Shown: positions 8,070-16,600 of the stretch, piece after piece
Layout of the letters: each line of letters starts with the position of its first letter
How positions within the stretch are numbered: the first letter of the stretch is position 1
Source: Alphaproteobacteria bacterium
GTDB taxonomy: Bacteria > Pseudomonadota > Alphaproteobacteria > JAAEOK01
Reading direction: 5' to 3'
NCBI GenBank assembly: GCA_024244705.1
Contig: JAAEOK010000036.1
Span: forward strand, 62,001-126,000
DNA: 64,000 nucleotides
Notes under the pieces: model-generated
What the model was told of the DNA's origin: nothing
Seen by the model: the letters and a program-made list of their open reading frames with translations, nothing else
Database searches by the model: none
Position numbers and translations under genes: made by a program

Positions 8070-9119
8070 TTATCGCTGATCGAACTTGAGCTCGATGCGC
8101 CGGTTGCGCGCCAGCGCCGCCGCGCTGTCGCCGTCGACAAGCGGATGAAATTCGCCAAAGCCCGCCGCCACCAGACGATTCTCGTCGATCCCCTGTTCGG
8201 CCAGGAAGCGCACGACGCTTAAGGCGCGGGCCTGGGAAAGCTCCCAGTTCGATGGGAAGGCGGCGGTGCTGATCGGACGCGTGTCGGTGTGCCCGTCGAT
8301 CCGCAGGTTCCAGTCCAGATCGTCGGGTATTTCGGCCGCAATTTCGACCAAGGCGTTGGCCAGGCGCGCCAACTGAACCTTGCCCTCCGGTTCGAGCTCC
8401 GCCGATCCCGACGGGAACAGCACCTCGGATTGGAACACGAAACGGTCGCCGACGATTCGGATATCGTCGCGCTCGCCGATGACCTCGCGCAGTCGGCCGA
8501 AGAACTCGGAGCGGTATTTGGCCAGCTCCTCGACGCGGGCGGCCAGCGCCAGATTGAGCCGCTGGCCGAGATCGGCGATCTCGATCTTTTGCTCCTCGGC
8601 TTTTGATTCGGCGACGTCGAGCGCGGCTTCCAGACGCGACAATTGGCGTCGCAGGGCGGCGAGCTGGCGATTGAGAAGGACGACCTCGAGCTTGGCTTTC
8701 TCCGACAACTCCTGTTCGGCCAGCAACAGCTCGCCACTTTCTTCGAGGCTGCTTTCGATCTCCCGGATGTTCTTATCGCGATCCTCGAGATCGGATTCGG
8801 CCTCGGCGATTGCCGCCAGCAGATCTTCCTTGGTCGTCTCGGAGGCCTGCAGATCGGCCGACAGCCCGGTCAGCGTGCTGCGCAGGTCGTCGGCGGTCTG
8901 CTGTTCGACGACCAACAGATCGACCAATTCGTTGATCCGGCTGTTGAGCCGTTCAAGCGCGGTGTCGCGGCTCGACAAGGTCTCGTTCAAATAGAACTGG
9001 GCGACCATGAACACCATGAGGACGAAGATGATGATAATCAGCAACGCGGCCAGCGCGTCGACGAAGCCGGGCCAGATATCGAGAATGCGCCCTTGACGGC
9101 GCGCCGTGCGGACACTCAT
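8070..9119 (-). CDS. MotB/OmpA-like peptidoglycan-binding stator protein with coiled coil
   Basis: A 349-residue inner-membrane protein. One N-terminal helix (about 14-44) contains Asp21 in WPGFVDALAALL, the position of the proton-carrying Asp of MotB. A long coiled coil (about 50-205, heptads rich in Glu/Leu/Ala) follows, then a C-terminal OmpA domain (about 215-349) with the DGHTDTRPI and NRRIELKF peptidoglycan-binding motifs. It lies 18 bases after the MotA-like gene and is surely its partner. No flagellar genes are nearby, so it is more likely an envelope machine than a flagellar stator; Zorya-type ZorB is a similar architecture but its companion genes are absent. Confidence 0.9.
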   Translation of the reverse strand: MSVRTARRQGRILDIWPGFVDALAALLIIIIFVLMVFMVAQFYLNETLSSRDTALERLNSRINELVDLLVVEQQTADDLRSTLTGLSADLQASETTKEDLLAAIAEAESDLEDRDKNIREIESSLEESGELLLAEQELSEKAKLEVVLLNRQLAALRRQLSRLEAALDVAESKAEEQKIEIADLGQRLNLALAARVEELAKYRSEFFGRLREVIGERDDIRIVGDRFVFQSEVLFPSGSAELEPEGKVQLARLANALVEIAAEIPDDLDWNLRIDGHTDTRPISTAAFPSNWELSQARALSVVRFLAEQGIDENRLVAAGFGEFHPLVDGDSAAALARNRRIELKFDQR

Positions 9120-9137
9120 GGGGGCTCGCCCCTGCGG

Positions 9138-10232
9138 CTATCCGTCGACCCGCTCGGCCTGGGCGCCGACGGTGCGGGCGAGCAGCTTGATCTCCCGGCG
9201 CAGATCTTCCGTCATCTGCGGACGGCCGGTCGACAGCTCCTCGAGGATGCGTGACATGTAGATTTCCAGATTGCGGATATGAGCCCGCGTCGCCTCGTCG
9301 ACGCCGGTCTCGGCTTGGCGCTGCGCCATCTTGATCTGCAGATCCTGCTGCGCCCGCAATTGGTCGTTGAGGGTCCCGAGTTGCTCGGTGAGCTGCAACA
9401 TCGACCGGCCGGTACTGGCCTGCCTCTCTTCACCGGATTCCATGATGCGCTGAAGATTCGACAAACTCTCGGCGGTCTGTTCGAGCAGGGCCTGGATGTA
9501 CGCCGGTACCGACTGGTCGCCTTCGGCGAGAAAGCCGCCGGACGACAGCCGGGTCAGCCCAGATAGCCACTCTTCCAGGTCGTTGTAGAAGCGATTCTGC
9601 GCTTGCGACGCCTGCAGGTCGAGAAAGCCCAGGATGAGCGAACCGGCAAGGCCGAACAGCGACGAACTGAAGGCCGTGCCCATGCCGCTCAACGGTGCCT
9701 CCAAGCTGACCTTCAAATCCTCGAACACGACCGCGAAATCGCCGCTGCCGAAATTCAAGCTGGTGATGGCCTGGCCGACCGAGGTCACCGTCTGCAGCAG
9801 GCCCCAGAAGGTCCCCAACAGGCCGAGAAAAATCAGCACGCCGATCATATACCGGGAGATGTCGCGGGATTCGTCGAGACGGGCGCTGATACTGTCCAGC
9901 ATCGACCGCGTCGAGGTCGCCGAAAGGCTCATCTTTTCCCGGCGTTCGCCGAGCATATTCGACATCGGCGACAGTAGGCGTGGCGGTGGCGATTGTGTCT
10001 CGGCCGGTTGGTCGGCGCGGAAATCCTCGATCCAGCGGATTTCCGGCCGTAGCACCAGAACCATGCGGAAAGTAATCAAAACGCCGAATACAAACACCGC
10101 GACGATGATGCCGTTCAGCACCACGTTGGCCATGAAGGCCCCGGAAAGCCCCTGATAGAGCGCAAATCCGGCAACCGCGACGACCAGCAAAAAGAGCAGC
10201 ATGCGGGTGAGGTAGAGGCCGATACCGGTCAT
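9138..10232 (-). CDS. MotA/TolQ/ExbB-family proton channel with C-terminal coiled coil
   Basis: A 364-residue protein with two N-terminal membrane helices (about 8-28 and 35-58), a cytoplasmic stretch, then the paired core helices of the MotA/TolQ/ExbB family (MIGVLIFLGLLGTFWGLL near 128-145 and PLSGMGTAFSSSLFGLAGS near 175-195). The last 120 residues are Gln/Glu-rich and predicted coiled coil, longer than in TolQ. It should form the proton-conducting ring that powers the MotB-like protein next door. It follows the secreted OmpA/repeat protein by 57 bases in one minus-strand unit. The substrate of the motion is unknown. Confidence 0.9.
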   Translation of the reverse strand: MTGIGLYLTRMLLFLLVVAVAGFALYQGLSGAFMANVVLNGIIVAVFVFGVLITFRMVLVLRPEIRWIEDFRADQPAETQSPPPRLLSPMSNMLGERREKMSLSATSTRSMLDSISARLDESRDISRYMIGVLIFLGLLGTFWGLLQTVTSVGQAITSLNFGSGDFAVVFEDLKVSLEAPLSGMGTAFSSSLFGLAGSLILGFLDLQASQAQNRFYNDLEEWLSGLTRLSSGGFLAEGDQSVPAYIQALLEQTAESLSNLQRIMESGEERQASTGRSMLQLTEQLGTLNDQLRAQQDLQIKMAQRQAETGVDEATRAHIRNLEIYMSRILEELSTGRPQMTEDLRREIKLLARTVGAQAERVDG

Positions 10233-10289
10233 CTTGTTACGTTCCGGGATTTATGCGGGGTGCGCGGCTCGATGGTCGCGACCGCTCGG

Positions 10290-11621
10290 TCACCGCGTGA
10301 CTACCATCACGTCGACACGGTCGGGATCGCCACCTTCGACCTTGTTGCCGAGCGCGCGAACATCCATGCGGGTGCTCCTGACGCCAAGCTTGATCAGGTG
10401 ACCGCGAACGGCGAGCGCCCGAGACAGCGACAACCGCCGGGCTTTGCTGGCTTCCTCGTCGCTGCCATCGGCATAGGCAACGAGCCGTACGCGAAGACTC
10501 TCGTCGTCGCCGAGCTGAGCCGCAACGGCTTCGAGCTCTACGCCGTCGCCGAATTCGGCACTGCCGGGATCGAACCGAACCGACAGTGTGTCACCATCGA
10601 CGGTCTGAGCGGCCGGCGTCCGCGCGGCGACCTGGACCTGCTCCGTCGCCGCCGCTGGTGGTGGCACTTCCACCGCTGCCGGCGCTTGCGCCACCGCAGC
10701 CGGCGCCTGTGCCAGGGCGGGCACAGCGGCGGGTTCGGGCGCCGTCGCCGACGGCGGCGCCTTCGGCTGCGAAGGTTGCACGATGGGGCTCGGCGGAACG
10801 GCGATCGTCGCGGCGCTCGCCGCCGGCATCTCATCGGCCGCCGGTTCGGTGTCCGCCGGATCGGCCGATCCTTCGGCTACCGCCGGGGCCGGCATCGTGG
10901 TTGCGATACTGGTGGCCAGCGCCGGCGGCGCGGCGGGCACCGCTTGTGGTGCCGGTTTGGCCTGAGCCACCGGTGCCGCAGGCGGTTGTGCGACCGCGGG
11001 CGCCACCGCAGCGGTTGCCGTGGGTGTCGCTTGACGAACGGCCGGCACCAAAGGCGTCGGGGAAGTGGTTCTCGGCGCGCTGGCGACCGCCGACGATGGC
11101 GGCCGTATTTGCGGTGCCAACAATGTCGGTTGCGGTGGTCCGAACCCGGAGTTCGGCACCAGCAGATAGCCGCCGTAGGTCGGTCCAGTCTGGGCCACCG
11201 CCGGAGGCGGGGAGTAGGCCGGCACCCGACCATAGGTCGGTGCGGCGCCATAAGGCTGCGGTACGGCACCATACCCCTGCGGTACGGCAACATAGCCCTG
11301 GGGCGCGGCGCCATAACCCTGCGGTGGGGCGCCATAACCCTGTGGCGCGGTGCCATAAGGCTGCGGCGCGGCGCCATAACCCTGCGGTACCGTGCCATAC
11401 GGCTGCGGCGCAGCATAAGCCGGTGCGCCGCCATAGTTCGGTGGCGGATAAGGGGCGTAGCCGCCCTGAACATTCAGGACACTGAGGTCGACGATGACAT
11501 TGGGCGTCGATTGGGCGACCGCGGAATTACCCGCAGCCATCGCCACCAAGACGGTCACAGCGACCGAACCCGCCATTGCCGAAAATTGCCGTGCACGACG
11601 TTCAGATAATTTTCCGGTCAT
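10290..11621 (-). CDS. secreted repeat protein with OmpA-like C-terminal domain
   Basis: A 443-residue exported protein. It has an Arg-rich n-region and a hydrophobic core ending AVA-QS (signal peptide, about 1-37), then a Tyr/Gly/Pro/Gln segment with eight PQGYGAA-type heptads, a roughly 150-residue Ala/Pro linker, and an OmpA-like domain in the last ~100 residues (SVRFDPGSAEF, VAYADG, RALAVRGHL). This suggests a periplasmic or outer-membrane protein touching peptidoglycan. The frame opens earlier at a GTG (11651); I prefer the ATG at 11621 because it gives a clean signal peptide. It heads the unit with the MotA/MotB-like pair. Confidence 0.85.
   Translation of the reverse strand: MTGKLSERRARQFSAMAGSVAVTVLVAMAAGNSAVAQSTPNVIVDLSVLNVQGGYAPYPPPNYGGAPAYAAPQPYGTVPQGYGAAPQPYGTAPQGYGAPPQGYGAAPQGYVAVPQGYGAVPQPYGAAPTYGRVPAYSPPPAVAQTGPTYGGYLLVPNSGFGPPQPTLLAPQIRPPSSAVASAPRTTSPTPLVPAVRQATPTATAAVAPAVAQPPAAPVAQAKPAPQAVPAAPPALATSIATTMPAPAVAEGSADPADTEPAADEMPAASAATIAVPPSPIVQPSQPKAPPSATAPEPAAVPALAQAPAAVAQAPAAVEVPPPAAATEQVQVAARTPAAQTVDGDTLSVRFDPGSAEFGDGVELEAVAAQLGDDESLRVRLVAYADGSDEEASKARRLSLSRALAVRGHLIKLGVRSTRMDVRALGNKVEGGDPDRVDVMVVTR
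11242..11409 (-). repeat. eight 21-bp coding tandem repeats (PQGYGAA heptads)
   Basis: Within the secreted OmpA-like gene, eight consecutive 21-base units encode variants of A-P-Q-G/P-Y-G-A/T. On the plus strand the unit appears as GCGCCATAACCCTGCGG-like blocks. Several copies are nearly identical in DNA, so copy number may vary by slippage between strains. It is coding and has no spacers, so it is not a CRISPR array. Confidence 0.85.
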
Positions 11622-11763
11622 GTCCCGTCGCCGCCCCGCGGCGGCCTCCACCCTGTCCCAGTATGCATGCTATCGCTATGCACAATAGACCAAGGTTCGT
11701 ATGGCGACAACCGGTTTGGCGGTTGCAGGGCGGTCTGCATTTGATATTCTAACTTCTTCATAC

Positions 11764-12555
11764 TTAACGATTCTTCACGATCTTCACGAATTCCTCGTGG
11801 AGTTGGTAGTTGCCGGCGACAATCGATCGGCTGGAAAGCGTAACGGCGCGGCCGTCGGCCTCGCTAACAAAGCCTCCGGCTTCGCGTATCAACACCAATC
11901 CGGCGGCGATATCCCAAGCCGAAAGACCGACCGCCCAATAGCCATCGAATCGGCCGGCCGCGAGATAGGCGAGGTCGAGCGCGGCCGAGCCGCTGCGCCG
12001 GTAGCTCGCGGTCGCTTCGATAAGCGGTGCCAGGGTTTCGCCATAGCGAGTATGGCCGCCTTCCGCGTGCAGCGGGCCGCCGACACCGACCAGGGCGTCC
12101 TGCAGACGTTTTCGCGCGGAGACCCGCAATCGGCGCTCGTTGAGATAGGCACCGCGACCGCGGTCGGCCCAGAACAATTCATCCCGGATCGGATCGTAGA
12201 TAACACCGGCCTCCAGCCTGCCGGCGACCTCGGCGGCGACGGATATGGCGAAATGGGGCAATCCGTGCAGATAGTTCAGGGTTCCGTCCAAGGGGTCGAT
12301 GATCCATCGGCTCCCGGCGTCGCGACCGGTGGTCGCGGCGCCCTCTTCGGTCAGGAACCCGAACGTCGGCCGTGCCTCTCCCAACATCTCCCGCAACATC
12401 CGATCGGCGGTAATGTCCGCGGTGGTGACGAAGTCGCGCGGGCCCTTCTCCGAGACTTGAAGCTGTTCGACCTCATTGAAGTCGCGAAGCAGCTTGCGCG
12501 CCGTCTTGAAGACGGCGCCGACCATCACATTGATAAGAGCGGAACGGGTCGCCAA
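11764..12555 (-). CDS. suhB: inositol-1-monophosphatase family protein
   Basis: A 263-residue Mg-dependent sugar-phosphate phosphatase. It has the metal-binding motifs of the family: the TEEG glutamate, DPLDGT, and WDIAAGLVLIREAGG. SuhB proteins hydrolyse inositol 1-phosphate and in some bacteria act on rRNA antitermination. Homologues in alphaproteobacteria start close to the SALINVM segment, so I use TTG at 12555, 10 bases after the efp stop; the first in-frame ATG (12525) would remove conserved residues. It is the last gene of the fda-thiE-efp-suhB run. Confidence 0.9.
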   Translation of the reverse strand: MATRSALINVMVGAVFKTARKLLRDFNEVEQLQVSEKGPRDFVTTADITADRMLREMLGEARPTFGFLTEEGAATTGRDAGSRWIIDPLDGTLNYLHGLPHFAISVAAEVAGRLEAGVIYDPIRDELFWADRGRGAYLNERRLRVSARKRLQDALVGVGGPLHAEGGHTRYGETLAPLIEATASYRRSGSAALDLAYLAAGRFDGYWAVGLSAWDIAAGLVLIREAGGFVSEADGRAVTLSSRSIVAGNYQLHEEFVKIVKNR

Positions 12556-12564
12556 GGGGTCCGT

Positions 12565-13134
12565 TCAATCCCGCGCGCGTTCGGCGTAGGTTACGTCGGC
12601 CGTGTTTACGACGATACGTGTGCCGGTCTCGATATGCGGCGGCACCATGACGCGCACGCCGTTTTCAAGCACGGCCGGCTTATAGGACGAGGCGGCGGTC
12701 TGACCCTTGACCACGGCATCCGCCTCGACGACGGTCAGGACCACCTTCTCGGGCAATGCGACGCCGAGCGGGCTCCCTTCATGGCTTTCGATGGTGACCA
12801 TCATGCCGTCCTGCAGGAACGAGACTTGATCGCTGCCGATCAGGTCCTCGCTCAGCGAGATCTGCTCGTAGGTGTCGGTGTCCATGAAGGTGTATCCGTC
12901 GGCGTCCGCGTAGAGATACTGATACGGCTTCTGGTCGAGCCGCGCGCGCTCCACGGTTTCGCTCGAGCGGAACCGCTCATTCAGCTTGGTGCCGTCGCGG
13001 ATATCCTTCAATTCGACTTGCAAATACGCGCCGCCCTTGCCGGGCTGGACGTGCTGCGTCTTTACCGCCCGCCACAGCCGACCCTTGTGCTCGATCACAT
13101 TGCCGGGACGGATCGCATTTCCGTTGATTTTCAT
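12565..13134 (-). CDS. efp: translation elongation factor P
   Basis: A 189-residue factor that binds ribosomes stalled at polyproline and promotes peptide bond formation. KOW-like domain I carries the loop lysine in VQPGKGGAY that is modified in many bacteria; the two OB domains follow, ending [15 protein letters not shown]. Length is standard. A longer open frame exists upstream, but homology begins at [12 protein letters not shown]. Proline-rich proteins in this same window (the repeat/OmpA protein and TolA) are the kind of substrates that need EF-P. Confidence 0.96.
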   Translation of the reverse strand: MKINGNAIRPGNVIEHKGRLWRAVKTQHVQPGKGGAYLQVELKDIRDGTKLNERFRSSETVERARLDQKPYQYLYADADGYTFMDTDTYEQISLSEDLIGSDQVSFLQDGMMVTIESHEGSPLGVALPEKVVLTVVEADAVVKGQTAASSYKPAVLENGVRVMVPPHIETGTRIVVNTADVTYAERARD

Positions 13135-13208
13135 GACTTTAGAATGATGTAGGAAGAGCTTTCGATCTCGGGCGCGGAACCTATCAGGTTGCCTGTCCCA
13201 AGGCAATG

Positions 13209-13862
13209 CTAGCGCTCGAACGCGCGCTCGATCTCGCGGTTGAAATCGCGGACCGCCGCCGCCGCACCCTCGGCATAGTCCCAGACCCCCGTGACCACGG
13301 CGACGAAATCGGCGCCGGCGCGGGCAAGGACCCGGCAATTGTCGACCTTGATGCCGCCGATCGCCACCGCCGGAACGGTCATCACCGCGTGCCAATCTTC
13401 GAGAATTTGCGGCGTCGGATGACCGCGGGCCTCCTTGGTACGCGTCGCGTAGAAGGCGCCGAAGGCGACATAATCGGCGCCCGCTTCGGCGGCGACCATG
13501 GCCAAGTGTGGCGAGGCGTAACACGACACGCCGAGGATGGCGTCGGTGCCGACGAGGCGACGGGCCTCGCCATAGGTCATGTCGTCGGCGCCGACATGGG
13601 CACCGTCACACCCGGCCGCGGTGACCAAGTCGACGCGATCGTTGAGGATGAATGCCACGTCGCGCTCCTGCGCGATGGGCCGCAAGATATCGCACGCCCG
13701 CATGAATTCGTCGTCGTCGGCCGATTTCAACCGCAGTTGAACGGCGGCGACGTCACCGGCATCGAGCGCCGCCGCAAGCACGTCGCGAAATGCCGTCGGG
13801 TCGAAGCGGTCCGGCGTAATCAGATAGAGCCGGCATTCGCCATGGGGACTGGGGGTGCTCAG
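13209..13862 (-). CDS. thiE: thiamine-phosphate synthase, apparent CTG start
   Basis: A TIM-barrel enzyme of about 217 residues joining HMP-PP and thiazole phosphate to thiamine phosphate. Family motifs are seen: [45 protein letters not shown] and PAVAIGGI. The first barrel strand [12 protein letters not shown] is encoded upstream of the first GTG (13781), but no ATG, GTG or TTG occurs in that frame before a TAA. A CTG at 13862-13860 overlaps the aldolase stop as CTGA, the usual ATGA coupling geometry, with AAGG just upstream. I therefore propose CTG initiation by translational coupling. If wrong, the protein starts at 13781 without strand 1. Confidence 0.8.
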   Translation of the reverse strand: MSTPSPHGECRLYLITPDRFDPTAFRDVLAAALDAGDVAAVQLRLKSADDDEFMRACDILRPIAQERDVAFILNDRVDLVTAAGCDGAHVGADDMTYGEARRLVGTDAILGVSCYASPHLAMVAAEAGADYVAFGAFYATRTKEARGHPTPQILEDWHAVMTVPAVAIGGIKVDNCRVLARAGADFVAVVTGVWDYAEGAAAAVRDFNREIERAFER

Positions 13863-14788
13863 GCCTTGCCCTTATAAATGCCGATGATCGTGTCGAGCAT
13901 CGCCAGCGCCTCTTGCCGCGGACGCTGAAAGGTGTTGCGGCCGATGATCGAACCGGTCCCGCCTCCGTCGCGTATCGCCCGCACTTCGTCGTAGAGCCCG
14001 TCGAGATCCTTCGCCGCGCCGCCGGAAAAGACGACCAGGCGCCGGCCGTCGAAGGCGCATTGAACGACGTGGCGGATACGGTCGGCGAGCGTCGCAATCG
14101 GAATGCCCTGCTGTTGATAAACCTTCTTCGCGGCCTCGAGTTCGAGCGCTTCGGTCGGCGGCTTGACCTTGATGATATGGGCGCCGGCCAAGGCCGCCAT
14201 ATGCGCCGCGTAGGCGACGATATCGACGGCCGTCTCGCCGTCCTTGCTGAGGTTACCGCCGCGCGGATAGGACCACACCACCACCGCCAGCCCAACCGCT
14301 TTCGCCTCCTCGGCCAGATCGCGAATTTCCTCGATCATGTCGTAGGCCAGATCCGAGCCGGGATAGATGGTGAAGCCGATCGCCGAGCAGCCCAGGCGCA
14401 GCGCGTCGTCGACCGATCCGGTCACGGCCTGGGTCGGTGCCTCGTTGTCGCGGGACAGGCTATTGGCGCTATTGACCTTGAGGATCGTCGGGATGGCGCC
14501 GGCGAAGGTGTCGGCGCCGGCCTCGATCATGCCGAGCGGTGCGGCATAGGCGTTGAGCCCGGCGTCGATCGCCAGCCGGAAGTGGTAGTGCGGGTCGTAG
14601 GCGGCGGGATTGGGCGCAAAACTGCGCGCCGGCCCGTGTTCAAAACCCTGGTCGACCGGCAGAATGACGACATGCCCGCTACCGCCGAGCCGCCCATGCA
14701 TGAGGATGCGGGCCAGGTTGGCCTTGGTACCGGGGCAGTCGCTTTCATAGCCAGTGAGGATTTTGCGTACGCGAGGACTGATTTTCAT
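13859..14788 (-). CDS. fda: class I fructose-bisphosphate aldolase (DhnA/FbaB type)
   Basis: A 309-residue Schiff-base aldolase interconverting fructose 1,6-bisphosphate and triose phosphates. It matches the archaeal/bacterial DhnA type: ILPVDQGFEHG near the N-terminus, AIGFTIYPGS, WSYPRGG, the lysine region HIIKVKPP, VVFSGGA and IIGRNTFQR. The start at 14788 (MKISPRVRKIL) has AGGA 8 bases upstream. The stop overlaps the proposed thiE start. The neighbours gap and tkt place it in central carbon metabolism. Confidence 0.94.
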   Translation of the reverse strand: MKISPRVRKILTGYESDCPGTKANLARILMHGRLGGSGHVVILPVDQGFEHGPARSFAPNPAAYDPHYHFRLAIDAGLNAYAAPLGMIEAGADTFAGAIPTILKVNSANSLSRDNEAPTQAVTGSVDDALRLGCSAIGFTIYPGSDLAYDMIEEIRDLAEEAKAVGLAVVVWSYPRGGNLSKDGETAVDIVAYAAHMAALAGAHIIKVKPPTEALELEAAKKVYQQQGIPIATLADRIRHVVQCAFDGRRLVVFSGGAAKDLDGLYDEVRAIRDGGGTGSIIGRNTFQRPRQEALAMLDTIIGIYKGKA

Positions 14789-14849
14789 CGCCATTTCCTG
14801 GATCGCTCGGGGTCGGAATTGGGCGACTGAATAGCCCACCGTTGGGCAA

Positions 14850-15263
14850 TTAGCAACGGCCCGAACCAGCTATTTTCTTGGCCGATCGTTTTCGCGCCAG
14901 CCACGCCCGGCAAGTTCGCTCCGGATCCTCGGCGCCGGCGAGATCGAGCCCGCCGCGAATCGGTGAAATGACCTCGGCGCGATAGGCCTTGGCGATCGCC
15001 TGCAGGCGCGTCCGCCGGTCCTTGGGCAAGCGGACCGAGACGCAGGCCACGCCTTCGCGGAACGCGGCAAGCGCGTGGCCGGCGGCACGGCCGCAATCGA
15101 GGACGGCGCAATAGCGAACGTCCGCCGAGCCTTCCGCGGCGGCACGGATCATCGCGACGAAATAGGCCGCACCCCCGTAGGCCGCGAAATTGCGCGGCGA
15201 AATCAGAGTTACCGAGACGTCGAGCGCCGCCGCGGCGGCCAGCGCGGCGCGGGCGTGCGCCAA
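14850..15263 (-). CDS. conserved-looking protein of unknown function
   Basis: A 137-residue, Ala/Arg-rich soluble protein that I cannot assign. It has an alternating helix/strand pattern (VSVTLISPRNF, FVAMIRAAAEG, VRYCAVLDCGRAAGHALAAFREG, VACVSVRLPKD) suggesting a small alpha/beta fold with two cysteines near the middle. The first usable start is TTG at 15263; the frame is open for about 20 more codons upstream without a standard start, so the true N-terminus may differ. It sits between gap and the aldolase, the place often held by pgk. Codon use matches its neighbours, so I consider it real. Confidence 0.6.
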   Translation of the reverse strand: MAHARAALAAAAALDVSVTLISPRNFAAYGGAAYFVAMIRAAAEGSADVRYCAVLDCGRAAGHALAAFREGVACVSVRLPKDRRTRLQAIAKAYRAEVISPIRGGLDLAGAEDPERTCRAWLARKRSAKKIAGSGRC

Positions 15264-15567
15264 CTCATGAACAATAACAGCGGGTGAGGCTTTGGGATCT
15301 TTCCGCGTCTCCGCCTCCTTCGCATCCTATGCGGCCGAGTCCAGGGCTTGGGTTAAGGACGACTAGGACGGTTTGTCAATGTTCGGGAGCCGGTCGGCGA
15401 AGAAGGCGTTCTCCACGCTCGCTGTTTGGGCCCTCGCCATTTCGTCGTCCCTGATGCGATGCGGCACGACGTGACGCTTCGCTGATCCGGGGTCGATCCC
15501 GGTTCTGCGCCGCACCGTTACCCGCTGCGCCGCGCCCGGGATGACGAAGATTGCGGGTATCCGGCGG
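15264..15567. other. intergenic stretch with repeat element, no gene
   Basis: No convincing reading frame. Apart from the upstream end of the unknown gene's open frame, the main content is a 108-bp element with inverted ends at 15441-15548 (separate entry). pgk, frequently found between gap and fda, is not here. Confidence 0.7.
15441..15548. repeat. 108-bp element with 11-bp terminal inverted repeats
   Basis: The ends TTCGTCGTCCC (15441-15451) and GGGATGACGAA (15538-15548) are inverted copies with one mismatch. A central palindrome CCGGG-TCGAT-type-CCCGG lies at 15487-15502. It encodes nothing. The layout fits the short dispersed palindromic or MITE-like elements common in alphaproteobacterial intergenic regions. 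No second copy was noticed in this window, so dispersal is unproven. Confidence 0.55.
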
Positions 15568-16578
15568 TCAGCCGAGCTTGCCGATCGCGACCGCGGTATC
15601 GCTCATCCGGTTGGAAAAGCCCCACTCGTTGTCATACCAGCTCAACACGCGCGCCAGCTTGCGCTCGACGACCTGGGTCTGGGTCAGGTCGAAGGTCGAG
15701 CTCGCCGGATTGTGATTGAAGTCGACCGACACCAGCGGCGCATCGTTCGTGTTCAGGATGCCCTTGAGTCGTGGCGTCTTCGATGCCTTGACGATGGCGT
15801 TGTTGATCGCCTCCGCATCGGTCTTGCGCTTGGCGACGAAATGGAGGTCGATCAGGGACACGTTGCCGGTCGGCACGCGGATCGCGGTGCCATCGAGCCG
15901 GCCCTTGAGTTCCGGTAGCACGAGGCCGACCGCGCGCGCGGCCCCGGTCGAGGTCGGGATCATCGACAGGCTCGCGGCCCGCGCCCGGCGCAGATCGCTG
16001 TGCAGGGTGTCGACGGTGCGCTGGTCGCCGGTTAAGGCATGGATCGTGGTCATGAATCCTTCTTCGATCCCCACCGCCCGGTTGAGCACGTGGGCGACCG
16101 GGGCCAGACAATTGGTCGTGCAGGACGCGTTGGAGATGACTTTGTGGCTCTTGCGCAATTTGTCGTCGTTGACCCCATAGACGACGGTGAGGTCGGCGTT
16201 CGAGCATGGCGCGGAAACCAGCACGCGCTTGGCGCCGGCATCGAGATGCGCGCCGGCTTTGTCCTTGGAGGCGAACAAGCCGGTGCATTCCAGGGCCACG
16301 TCGATCCCGAGTTTGTCCCACGGCAGTTTCGCCGGATCCCGCTCCGCCAGCACCGAAATCGATTTGTTGCCGATCCGGATTCCGCTTTTGGTCGCGCGCA
16401 CCGCGCCCGGAAACGTGCCGTGGATCGAATCGTATTTGAACAGGTGGGCATTGGCCTCGGCGGTGCCGAGATCGTTGATCGCCACGAAGTCGATATCCCG
16501 CCGCCCGGAAGCCAGCGCGGCCCGCAACACGAGCCGGCCGATGCGCCCAAAACCGTTGATCGCGACCCGAACCGCCAT
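15568..16578 (-). CDS. gap: glyceraldehyde-3-phosphate dehydrogenase, type I
   Basis: A 336-residue GAPDH. It has the Rossmann start [14 protein letters not shown] with the Asp typical of NAD-specific enzymes, the catalytic cysteine in [23 protein letters not shown], and the C-terminal [13 protein letters not shown]. The start is the ATG at 16578 with GGAGG 9 bases upstream; the frame continues open through the tkt gene by chance. It lies 22 bases downstream of tkt. GAPDH oxidises GAP to 1,3-bisphosphoglycerate. Confidence 0.97.
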   Translation of the reverse strand: MAVRVAINGFGRIGRLVLRAALASGRRDIDFVAINDLGTAEANAHLFKYDSIHGTFPGAVRATKSGIRIGNKSISVLAERDPAKLPWDKLGIDVALECTGLFASKDKAGAHLDAGAKRVLVSAPCSNADLTVVYGVNDDKLRKSHKVISNASCTTNCLAPVAHVLNRAVGIEEGFMTTIHALTGDQRTVDTLHSDLRRARAASLSMIPTSTGAARAVGLVLPELKGRLDGTAIRVPTGNVSLIDLHFVAKRKTDAEAINNAIVKASKTPRLKGILNTNDAPLVSVDFNHNPASSTFDLTQTQVVERKLARVLSWYDNEWGFSNRMSDTAVAIGKLG

Positions 16579-16600
16579 AAGACTAATCCTCCGCTGAACC

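Noticed and set aside
8070-10232. Zorya anti-phage system
   Set aside because: The MotA/MotB-like pair resembles ZorA/ZorB, but no helicase (ZorD), ZorC or nuclease gene is nearby; the flanks are an OmpA protein and an ABC exporter.
11242-11409. CRISPR-like tandem repeat
   Set aside because: Units are directly adjacent with no spacers, are multiples of three and encode heptads in frame with an OmpA-like gene.
10260-11609. 449-codon plus-strand frame opposite the OmpA-like gene
   Set aside because: Arg/His-rich shadow of the minus-strand gene with no domain; the minus frame has a signal peptide and OmpA domain.
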